Under the pieces are notes generated by a model. That model searched no databases. It saw only the letters and a list, made by a program, of their open reading frames with translations, and had not been told where the DNA came from. From Lachnospiraceae bacterium (GTDB lineage Bacteria > Bacillota > Clostridia > Lachnospirales > Lachnospiraceae), in contig JAJQCQ010000007.1 of NCBI GenBank assembly GCA_021202635.1, positions 1 through 36,238 on the forward strand: 36,238 nt of DNA, written 5' to 3'. Below, in pieces: positions 16,962 to 24,448 of the stretch. Each line of letters begins with the position of its first letter. Position 1 is the stretch's first letter. The translations under genes were made by a program, and so were the position numbers.

Positions 16962-19813
16962 AAATCAGGACAGCTTTGATCAGTATTACCGTATCAGGCG
17001 CACTGGTCGCTGGTGTCGCGTACGCGGCTTATTATACCATGCAGGGGCAGGTATCTCCAGTGGAGGTCGTCCCGGTGAAAAATGTAAATGAATCCTGGTA
17101 TGGAGAATACTATTATTCCTCTGATACGGTTACTGGTACCGTGACCTCGCAGGTCTCTCAGACGGTGGTTCTGGAAGACTATGACATTGAGGAAATTTAT
17201 GTGTCAGAGGGCGATGAGGTGACGGTGGGCACACCGCTTTTTTCGTATGATATGACGAAAGAAGAGATTGATCTGGAGTCTAAGGATATCGAGGTTCAGA
17301 CCTATGAGCTCCGGCTTCGGCGTTTGCAAAAGGAACTGGATAGTTATCAGAACATGACCGCAACGGCTTCCCTGGAAACGACTGCGACCACGCTGACTTC
17401 TTCTTCCGGCGACGCGATCCTTGCTGAATCGACGGAGAACAGTACGGCGGAGCAGGGATCCGCGGAGGATGACTCGGACGGGACAGACGGCTCTGGCCTT
17501 GAAATTGAGGGGATTGAGACGGTGGAACCGGATGAGAACGAAGATGTCGTGCTTTTGACCTCTGTGACGAATTTTGAGCTGCTGATGAGCGCGCTTCGGG
17601 ATCTGATGGAGGAGTTTGATGAGGAGCTTACTTCTGAGGACGTTGAAATGATCGACGAGTCGCTTACAAAAGCAATCGAGTTTTACCGGGAATATCTGGC
17701 GGATGAGGAAGAGGAGGAAACGACAGGGGACGACGGTGAGTCGCTGATAGTGAAATCCTATTCTCTGAAGGATTCGGTAAAGGGGCTTCTCTCCTCGGAG
17801 GAGGTTAAGACATTGGAGGCCTGCGTGGCTCTGATGGAGCGTTATCACGCGGCTTATGTGGATATGCTGATCGAAGCGGCCATGGGTGAGGATGGAGAGG
17901 GTCTGAGAGAGGCGGTGGAAGCAGCGCGGGAGGAATATGAAAATCTGAGTGGTGACGCCCGGGAAGACGTGACGCTGCTGGAAGAACTGGAGGAGCTGGA
18001 GGCAAAGCTTGCCGCCTGGGAGCAGACCGAAAACGGGACGGAGACGGAACTGGCGGAAGATGATTCGGAATCGGAAACGGAGAGCGGGGCGACAGAGGGA
18101 GAATCCGGTACGGAACCGGATGGAAGCGGGCAGAACGAGACGGAAAGCAGTACGGAAGCCGGAACGATGAACGCGACGGAAAGTGAGACCGAATCGAAAT
18201 CAGATGCAGCGCATGGGAATGAGAGCGAGACTGAGACGGGGAATTCCTCCACAGTCGAATCGGAATCTGAGGCAGAGAGCGAATCCGCTTCCGACGAGGT
18301 TGGCATAGAGGAACGGATCAGCAGTTTCCTTATGATGGCGGATGCTGTGCTTTCAGAGACGGCGTCTCCGGAGGCAATTGACTATCAGAACGCAATTGCG
18401 TTTTATCAGATGTACCTTGCAGTGCCGCCCGCGGATATTGTGGATGAGGATACCGGAGCACAGATGGAAGAGTATACCCTGAGCGAAGAGGCGCTGGCGT
18501 ATTTCTCAGCGCTTGGAAGCGAGGGCGCTGCAGCGCAGATCACGCTGACAGACACTTATCAGGAGCTCTGCCTGGCTTACGTGGAGTACCTGGTTTTGTC
18601 TCTGGATGCGCAGACAATGACGCGGGAAGAACTGAATACAGCGCAGGAAGCCTACGATCTCCTGGGGACGGCCTGGGCGATTGCACTGGATGCTTCCGCA
18701 GAGGATGGATTCCCCTGTGTTTCGGATTATCTGACTGCTTATGATATTGTCCTGCGGATCGGGGAACTGGACGCCCTGTCCGAAGAAGAGCAGTGGGAAA
18801 ATGCCGGAGAGGAGTCTGAAAGCGAAACAGAAGCTGATTCAGAGGAGGAGACAGAGACGAGTGATTATCTGGAGCTGCTGGCGGATCTGTATTGGGATTA
18901 TCTGTCTTTGACGGATACACAGCTGGCTCTCGTCTGGAACGCGGACACATTGTTTGAACTGCTGAGTCTGTACGGACTTCTGGAGGAAGAATCGGAGTCT
19001 GAGACGGAGAATTATGACAGCTGGGGTGACGATTATTATTCGGATTATGATTCCGGCTATACAGCAGAGGAACTCAAAGAGATCATTGAGGATCTGGAGA
19101 CGGATATCCAGGAAATGGAGCTGAATATCCGGGAAGCCTCCCTCGAACTGGAAAAGCAGCAGAGAGTGGTGGATAAAAAGGTTGTTACCAGTACAGTAAA
19201 TGGCACTGTTGTCACGATCGGGGATGAGGACGGCAATACAGACGATGATAACGACTATTTTGTGAAAATCACAAGCAGTGAGGGGTTGTATGTGAAAAGC
19301 GCCATCAGTGAGCGCGCGCTGGACACGGTAAATGTAGGAGATTCCATTTCCGGAGTAGATTATTCCGGTAATTCCTTTACTGCGGTGATTACAGAGATTT
19401 CCGAATACCCGATTTCCTCTTCGGAGCTGTACAACTATGACATTTACTCTTATCCGGAGAATACCTCTTACTATCTGTTTTACGCGCAGATTGACGACAC
19501 CGAGGATCTGGAGGAAGGCTATGCGGATCTGACCCTTTCCATGGCGTATGCCGAAGGAAGCGACGCGATTTATCTGGAGCCGTATTTTGTTCGTACAGAC
19601 GCTGCCGGAAATAATTATGTTTATGTGCAGGGATCGGATGGAACGCTTGAACAGAGATATGTTACACTGGGGACTTCGCCGGATGAAGGGTATATTGTGA
19701 AAATAATCGGAGGACTGAGTCTTTCTGACAAGATTGCGTTTCCGTATGGAGACAACGTCTATGAGGGGGCAAAGACGGAAGAGGTTGATTCGCTGGAAGC
19801 GGCCTGGGGTTAA
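16958..19813 (+). CDS. Second efflux adaptor with a giant helical insertion in its hairpin
   Basis: A 951-residue membrane-fusion-type protein. The start is a TTG at 16958 that overlaps the ATPase stop (TTGA), with AGGAGGTGG seven bases upstream. An N-terminal helix (about 7-27) anchors it. The first barrel-sandwich half (about 55-90, VSEGDEVTVGTPLFSYD) leads into a coiled coil. The coil is broken at about residue 131 and resumes at about 700 (AEELKEIIEDLETDIQEMEL), followed by the second half (STVNGTVVTIGDEDGN) and a beta-barrel. Usual family members are 350-500 residues, so about 570 residues are inserted. The insertion alternates helical modules with Glu/Ser/Thr runs such as ESETESKS. The modules look related: AIEFYREYLA and AIAFYQMYLA; RYHAAYVDMLIEA and ELCLAYVEYLVLS. 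Surface-exposed location is inferred. Confidence 0.88.
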   Translation: MKIRTALISITVSGALVAGVAYAAYYTMQGQVSPVEVVPVKNVNESWYGEYYYSSDTVTGTVTSQVSQTVVLEDYDIEEIYVSEGDEVTVGTPLFSYDMTKEEIDLESKDIEVQTYELRLRRLQKELDSYQNMTATASLETTATTLTSSSGDAILAESTENSTAEQGSAEDDSDGTDGSGLEIEGIETVEPDENEDVVLLTSVTNFELLMSALRDLMEEFDEELTSEDVEMIDESLTKAIEFYREYLADEEEEETTGDDGESLIVKSYSLKDSVKGLLSSEEVKTLEACVALMERYHAAYVDMLIEAAMGEDGEGLREAVEAAREEYENLSGDAREDVTLLEELEELEAKLAAWEQTENGTETELAEDDSESETESGATEGESGTEPDGSGQNETESSTEAGTMNATESETESKSDAAHGNESETETGNSSTVESESEAESESASDEVGIEERISSFLMMADAVLSETASPEAIDYQNAIAFYQMYLAVPPADIVDEDTGAQMEEYTLSEEALAYFSALGSEGAAAQITLTDTYQELCLAYVEYLVLSLDAQTMTREELNTAQEAYDLLGTAWAIALDASAEDGFPCVSDYLTAYDIVLRIGELDALSEEEQWENAGEESESETEADSEEETETSDYLELLADLYWDYLSLTDTQLALVWNADTLFELLSLYGLLEEESESETENYDSWGDDYYSDYDSGYTAEELKEIIEDLETDIQEMELNIREASLELEKQQRVVDKKVVTSTVNGTVVTIGDEDGNTDDDNDYFVKITSSEGLYVKSAISERALDTVNVGDSISGVDYSGNSFTAVITEISEYPISSSELYNYDIYSYPENTSYYLFYAQIDDTEDLEEGYADLTLSMAYAEGSDAIYLEPYFVRTDAAGNNYVYVQGSDGTLEQRYVTLGTSPDEGYIVKIIGGLSLSDKIAFPYGDNVYEGAKTEEVDSLEAAWG

Positions 19814-19829
19814 AAAGGGGGAATAGATT

Positions 19830-21089
19830 TTGATAGAGAACTTGCGGCTCTCCTTTCAGAGTATCTGGGCGCACAAAATGCGGTCATTCCTCACGATGCT
19901 CGGTATTATCATCGGCATTGCGGCAATTATCGCCATTGTCTCTACGATTCAGGGGACGAATGAGGAAATTAAAAATCAGCTGATCGGTGCGGGTACCAAC
20001 ACAGTCGATATTTACCTGATGCAGAACGGTCAGGAACTCAGCATTTATTCCTCTTCTGAAATTCCATACGGAGTACCGCAGGTCACGGATGAAATCAGAG
20101 AGCAGATTCTGGCACTGGACACGGTGGAAAATATGACCTGCTACACGGAGCGAACCTATCTTTACGAGACGGTGTATTATCAGGATACGGTGATGAATTA
20201 TCTGACGATCCGGGGAATTGATACCAGTTATTTTGAGACGGTCGGCTATACGTTGCGGACCGGGCGCGGCTTTGTGGAGAGCGATTATACGAATTTCCGT
20301 ACAGTGGTGATCGTTGACGGATCACTGGCGGACAAATACTTTCCGAATGAAGATCCGGTGGGCAAGACACTGGAAATAGGCGGTGTTCCCTTCACGATCA
20401 TCGGGGTTGTCACAGATACCAGTGATACCAGCTCCTCGATCAGCACGATTTCGGATTACTACACCTACGTGCAGGATTCCTATGGCACTCTGTATATTCC
20501 GAGTGCCTGCTGGCCGATTATTTACTGCTTTGACGAGCCGGAAAATGTCATTGTGAAAGCGACAAGCACCGATGATATGGAAAGAGCGGGTTCCGATGCG
20601 GAAGATCTTTTGAATACCCTGATTTCCAGTTCCCAGACGGAGGTAAAGTATGCGGCGCAGAATCTGGTGGAACAGGCCAGAGAGCTTGCGAGCCTTTCCA
20701 GCTCCACACAGACGCTGATGATCTGGGTAGCGAGTATTTCCCTGCTGGTCGGCGGCATCGGCGTTATGAACATCATGATGGTATCTGTTACGGAGCGTAC
20801 CAGTGAGATTGGTCTGAAAAAGGCAATTGGAGCAAGAAAAGGAGCGATTCTCGGACAGTTTCTGACGGAAGCGGTGGTGCTGACCAGCATCGGCGGCCTG
20901 CTTGGCGTGGGAGCAGGTATTGGCATGGCCTATATCATTAACAAAATTTCCGGGACGGCTGTCGCGATCAGTGTCCCTGCTTCGGCGATCGCAGTGCTGT
21001 TCTCTATGGTGATCGGTATTATCTTTGGTCTGATGCCGTCCATGAAGGCGGCAAACCTGGATCCGATCGAGGCGCTGAGGAGAGAATGA
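19830..21089 (+). CDS. MacB/FtsX-type ABC transporter permease
   Basis: The membrane subunit of the exporter. It starts at a TTG (19830) with AAAAGGGGG upstream, 16 bases after the second adaptor. The 419-residue protein has the MacB layout. The first helix (MLGIIIGIAAIIAIVSTI, about 23-40) is followed by an extracellular MacB core of about 250 residues. Three C-terminal helices come last, including SISLLVGGIGVMNIMMVSVTERTSEIGL, shown here only as a landmark near residues 295-320, and LMPSMKAANLDPIEALR at the end, a hallmark of the family. It functions with the 16263 ATPase and both adaptors. It is the last gene of the operon. Confidence 0.94.
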   Translation: MIENLRLSFQSIWAHKMRSFLTMLGIIIGIAAIIAIVSTIQGTNEEIKNQLIGAGTNTVDIYLMQNGQELSIYSSSEIPYGVPQVTDEIREQILALDTVENMTCYTERTYLYETVYYQDTVMNYLTIRGIDTSYFETVGYTLRTGRGFVESDYTNFRTVVIVDGSLADKYFPNEDPVGKTLEIGGVPFTIIGVVTDTSDTSSSISTISDYYTYVQDSYGTLYIPSACWPIIYCFDEPENVIVKATSTDDMERAGSDAEDLLNTLISSSQTEVKYAAQNLVEQARELASLSSSTQTLMIWVASISLLVGGIGVMNIMMVSVTERTSEIGLKKAIGARKGAILGQFLTEAVVLTSIGGLLGVGAGIGMAYIINKISGTAVAISVPASAIAVLFSMVIGIIFGLMPSMKAANLDPIEALRRE

Positions 21090-21112
21090 TGAATTGTTAA
21101 AAACGTAAAAAA

Positions 21113-21136
21113 GGGACTTGCCATATGGCAGGTCCC
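21113..21136 (-). terminator. Hairpin with T-tract facing the exporter operon
   Basis: GGGACTTGCC (21113-21122) pairs with GGCAGGTCCC (21127-21136) around ATAT. Downstream on the plus strand there is only TGTGTTAT, so plus-strand termination would be weak. On the minus strand the stem is followed by six T and another T-run, a good intrinsic terminator in the antisense direction. Its stem also contains the -35 box of the rpsB promoter. Confidence 0.5.
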
Positions 21137-21147
21137 TGTGTTATACT
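21118..21147 (+). promoter_or_regulatory. Candidate promoter for rpsB-tsf
   Basis: TTGCCA at 21118-21123 and TATACT at 21142-21147 are 18 bases apart. A leader of about 145 bases follows, G/C-rich and probably folded (GGGGACGGTGCCC near 21181), which could be an r-protein control region. I cannot assign it to a known leader family. Confidence 0.5.
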
Positions 21148-21300
21148 TGACGAGTTGAAAACCAAACACGTGTGTTGATTCCGGGGACGGTGCCCTAAGG
21201 CGGTACGGGAGCAGACGGGGAAACGTGTTCCGTGCACAGGCGGACGGGTCTCTCTGGAAGAAGATGCATGCGGAAGAATCAAACCAAAAGGAGAAAAGAC

Positions 21301-22047
21301 ATGAGCGTTATTTCAATGAAACAGTTACTGGAAGCAGGTGTTCATTTTGGTCATCAGACCAGAAGATGGAACCCGAAGATGGCAGAGTACATCTACACAG
21401 AGCGCAATGGCATCTACATTATTGACCTTCAGAAGTCAGTGGTTAAGGTAGACGAGGCATGCCGGGCGGTGGCTGATATTGCGGCAGACGGCGGCACGAT
21501 TCTTTTTGTCGGTACAAAGAAGCAGGCGCAGGACGCAGTACAGACCGAGGCGGAAAGATGCGGAATGTTCTATGTCAATGAGAGATGGCTCGGCGGTATG
21601 CTGACGAACTTCAAGACCATTCAGGCCAGAATCAAATATCTGAAGGATCTGGAGAGACAGCAGGAGGATGGTACCTTTGATGTCCTTCCGAAGAAGGAAG
21701 TCATTGCTCTGAAGAAGAAAATCGAGAAGCTGGAGAAGAACCTTGGCGGTATCAAGGAGATGAAGAAGCTCCCGGATGCGATTTTCGTAGTAGATCCGAA
21801 GAAAGAGCACATCTGCGTACAGGAAGCACATACACTTGGTATTCCGCTGATCGGTATCTGCGATACGAACTGTGATCCGGAAGAGCTGGACTATGTCATC
21901 CCGGGCAACGACGATGCGATTCGCGCAGTGAAGCTGATCGTTTCCAAGATGGCAGATGCCGTGATCGAGGCCAGACAGGGCTTTGAAGAGGCTGCTCCTG
22001 AGGCAGCGGAGGAAGCTTACGAGGAAGCTCCGGTAGAGGCATTCTAA
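21301..22047 (+). CDS. rpsB: 30S ribosomal protein S2
   Basis: A small-subunit ribosomal protein. The ATG at 21301 has AAAAGGAGAAAAGAC upstream and gives the standard N-terminus [21 protein letters not shown] longer in-frame reading from 21232 is not supported. The 248-residue length fits. Family signatures are [57 protein letters not shown] and [11 protein letters not shown]. The C-terminus is extended by an Ala/Glu-rich tail, common in Clostridia. It precedes tsf, the almost universal bacterial arrangement. Confidence 0.98.
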   Translation: MSVISMKQLLEAGVHFGHQTRRWNPKMAEYIYTERNGIYIIDLQKSVVKVDEACRAVADIAADGGTILFVGTKKQAQDAVQTEAERCGMFYVNERWLGGMLTNFKTIQARIKYLKDLERQQEDGTFDVLPKKEVIALKKKIEKLEKNLGGIKEMKKLPDAIFVVDPKKEHICVQEAHTLGIPLIGICDTNCDPEELDYVIPGNDDAIRAVKLIVSKMADAVIEARQGFEEAAPEAAEEAYEEAPVEAF

Positions 22048-22219
22048 AGAGGTACGGAATACTTGCAGCTGCGGAAGCACTGAAAAAGATAACTGTAATT
22101 GAACGCCAGCCGTTCCCGGCAGGAAAGGCTGGCGTAATAGCGGGAGGATAAGTCTCGTAACTGCGAGCGTGTGAAGCAGTTGCGCAGGATTTGAATATAG
22201 TGTAGGAGGAATATGTGAG
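22048..22219 (+). other. Structured rpsB-tsf intercistronic region
   Basis: This 172-base gap contains a perfect stem CGCCAGCC / GGCTGGCG (about 22103-22136), not followed by T. Further on, CTGCG and CGCAG can pair. These could reduce or attenuate read-through into tsf or protect the mRNA. No gene is seen. Confidence 0.4.
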
Positions 22220-23161
22220 ATGGCTGTTACAGCAGGTATGGTAAAAGAGTTAAGAGAGATGACCGGCGCTGGCATGATGGACTGCAAGAAGGCTCTGACA
22301 GCGACGGAAGGAGATATGGACAAGGCGATTGAATGGCTGAGAGAGAAAGGCCTTGCGACTGCGCAGAAGAAGGCTGGCAGAATCGCGGCGGAGGGTCTTG
22401 CAAAGGTTCTTGTATCCGAGGATGGCAAGAGTGCGGTAGCGGTAGAGGTGAACTCTGAGACAGACTTCGTAGCGAAGAATGAGAAATTCCAGGATTATGT
22501 AGCGCAGGTAGCGGAGCAGGCGATGGAGACCGAGGCGTCTGATATCGAAGGCTTCCTTGCAGAGCCGTGGAAGTTTGACACGACCAAGACGGTAAACGAG
22601 GCGCTGGCCGGCATGATCGCCGTGATCGGTGAGAATATGAATATCCGCCGTTTTGCTCAGGTAAAGGAAGACGCTGGTTTTGTAGCTTCCTACACCCATA
22701 TGGGCGGAAAGATCGGCGTGCTGGTAGACGTAGAGACTGATGTAGTCAATGACGCGGTCAAAGAAATGGCAAAGAACGTAGCGATGCAGGTGGCAGCGCT
22801 GAAGCCGCTCTACACCAGTGATAAGGAAGTCAGCGAGGATTATATCGCACATGAGAAAGAGATTCTTCTCGCGCAGATCAAGAACGATCCGAAGGAATCC
22901 CAGAAGCCGGAGAAGGTAATCATGGGCATGATCCAGGGGCGTATCAAGAAAGAGCTCAAAGAAATCTGCCTGCTTGATCAGGTTTATGTAAAGGCTGAGG
23001 ATGGCAAGCAGTCCGTAGGTGATTATGTTGCTCAGGTTGCGAAAGCCAACGGTGCAAAGATCACGATCAAAGGCTTTGTCCGCTATGAGACCGGTGAAGG
23101 CATTGAGAAGAAACAGGAAGACTTCGCGGCGGAAGTGGCGAAGCAGATGGGCGCTAATTAA
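22220..23161 (+). CDS. tsf: Elongation factor Ts
   Basis: The guanine-nucleotide exchange factor for EF-Tu. The ATG at 22220 follows GTAGGAGGAATATGTGAG. The 313-residue protein starts with the UBA-like N-terminal domain (VKELREMTGAGMMDCKKALTATEGD). It contains the conserved core motif SETDFVAKNEKFQ near residues 79-91, HMGGKIGVLVDVE and the two EF-Ts core halves, ending in VGDYVAQVAKANGA and a short C-terminal extension. Strong terminators follow. Confidence 0.98.
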   Translation: MAVTAGMVKELREMTGAGMMDCKKALTATEGDMDKAIEWLREKGLATAQKKAGRIAAEGLAKVLVSEDGKSAVAVEVNSETDFVAKNEKFQDYVAQVAEQAMETEASDIEGFLAEPWKFDTTKTVNEALAGMIAVIGENMNIRRFAQVKEDAGFVASYTHMGGKIGVLVDVETDVVNDAVKEMAKNVAMQVAALKPLYTSDKEVSEDYIAHEKEILLAQIKNDPKESQKPEKVIMGMIQGRIKKELKEICLLDQVYVKAEDGKQSVGDYVAQVAKANGAKITIKGFVRYETGEGIEKKQEDFAAEVAKQMGAN

Positions 23162-23226
23162 GCCCCAAAAGGCAGATAGAGTCTGAAAATAGTTTGCCTG
23201 TTTTTTGAAGGGCAGGTGTTTGCTGT

Positions 23227-23261
23227 AAAAAGTGTCGTTTTCGAGAAGCGGCACTTTTTTT
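23227..23261 (+). terminator. Intrinsic terminator of rpsB-tsf
   Basis: AAAAAGTGTCG pairs with CGGCACTTTTT (one G-U pair) around a short loop, ending in a run of seven T. Confidence 0.85.
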
Positions 23262-23272
23262 AATAAAGGAGG

Positions 23273-23308
23273 AATCGGATAGGGGAGAAAATACTCCCTT
23301 ATCCGATT
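23273..23308. terminator. Hairpin between convergent tsf and the NRPS-like gene
   Basis: AATCGGAT plus GGGGAG pairs with CTCCC plus ATCCGATT around an AAAATA-type loop, followed by TTT on the plus strand. It probably backs up termination of tsf and may serve the minus-strand gene, which ends at 23390. Confidence 0.55.
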
Positions 23309-23389
23309 TTGCCATTTACGGAGAACAATTGCAGCTGCTCAGAAAAATCTCTGTCCGGCAGCGAAGACCGTATGAAAAAATAGAATGGC

Positions 23390-24448
23390 TTACGGTTCAG
23401 CGATAAATCGGATCTCTCCCGGTATCAGCGCTTCTTCGCAGTGTTCTGCAAGATATGCGTGCAGTTTCTCCTGGTCGGGTTCTTCGCTGCCATAGATGTC
23501 TGCGGTGAGTACCAGCTGATTTTTCTCTGCGTAGCGGACATAGGCTTCCGCATGGTGAATCCCCTCATAGGCGGTGAGAACGGTCTCCAGACGGTACAGG
23601 TCGAGGAAGTGCCGTCCTTTGATACCCTCGTGGATGACGGTTCTTCCGCCCTGTTCCAGCAGATCGATGGAGCCGTCCGGCAGGATGCGGGCGGTCTTCC
23701 CGGTCTGGTAGAGTACGCCGGGGCCGTAAGGGTTCGTGATCTGATCCAGATAGCCTTCGGTCGGATAGTCCATAATGTAAAGCTGACCCCAGGCGCCCAG
23801 CGGCTGCTTGCGGCAGGTTTCGTCAAAGACATAAGCCTTTACCTTTGTATCTGCCAAGACGGTAGGAATCAGGCTGTATCCGGCGGCCTCGTTGACCTCG
23901 CCAACAGTGGTATAGTAATGCTTCGGGAAGAGCGACTGCGGCAGATGCTTTTTCAGCCGGCGCACGGAGCGTTCGTCCAGCATGGCCCGGGTGACGGCTT
24001 CCATGGCGACAAGGAAAAGCTCCAGCTGGCTGCTGTCGAAGCGGTTTTCCCAGTAGCGCAGCTCGTAGAAATAGCCTCGCTCGTCCGCCATGACCTGAAG
24101 GTGGAAGGGCAGGGAATCCAGCTGTATTGGTTCGCGCGTCAGAGGCTCACCGCCGATTTCTTCCACATGCAGCAGGTCGCCCTGGTACTGGAAGAACATT
24201 TCGTCCGCGTGCAGGGTGGAGATGTAGCAGTTCATGGTATCCATGATCTGGTGTGCCGATTTCTTCAGCAGCTCCGGCACGGTCTCGTGCGGGACATTGG
24301 TGTAGCGGAAGAAGTAGGTCAGAAACAGGGGACCGGCGATCCTCGCCCAGCGGCTGTCGGTCCGTCCGCTGTGAATACTGCTGCTGACCACATCCTTCTC
24401 ATTGCTGAAAATACCGACCGTATAGTTGAACGCGGTCAGGAAGAGCAC
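23390..24448 (-). CDS. NRPS-like synthetase, 3' part (condensation C-half and remnant adenylation domain)
   Basis: This frame (352 residues from a GTG) continues the protein encoded by the upstream minus-strand frame, shifted by one base. Its first roughly 150 residues are the C-terminal lobe of a condensation domain (NVLFLTAFNYTVGIF is just at the frame switch; DSLPFHLQVMADERG; MLDERSV). The last roughly 180 residues align with the C-terminal part of an adenylation domain: PLGAWGQLYIMDY, EGYLDQITNPYG, VLYQTGKTARILPDGSIDLL, and a degenerate hinge GIKGRHFLDLYRLETVL. The ATP-binding P-loop half and the catalytic Lys are missing, and there is no carrier, thioesterase or reductase domain. It is not an independent gene in origin. 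In the intact reading the whole product would be about 1201 residues. Confidence 0.75.
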   Translation of the reverse strand: MLFLTAFNYTVGIFSNEKDVVSSSIHSGRTDSRWARIAGPLFLTYFFRYTNVPHETVPELLKKSAHQIMDTMNCYISTLHADEMFFQYQGDLLHVEEIGGEPLTREPIQLDSLPFHLQVMADERGYFYELRYWENRFDSSQLELFLVAMEAVTRAMLDERSVRRLKKHLPQSLFPKHYYTTVGEVNEAAGYSLIPTVLADTKVKAYVFDETCRKQPLGAWGQLYIMDYPTEGYLDQITNPYGPGVLYQTGKTARILPDGSIDLLEQGGRTVIHEGIKGRHFLDLYRLETVLTAYEGIHHAEAYVRYAEKNQLVLTADIYGSEEPDQEKLHAYLAEHCEEALIPGEIRFIAEP

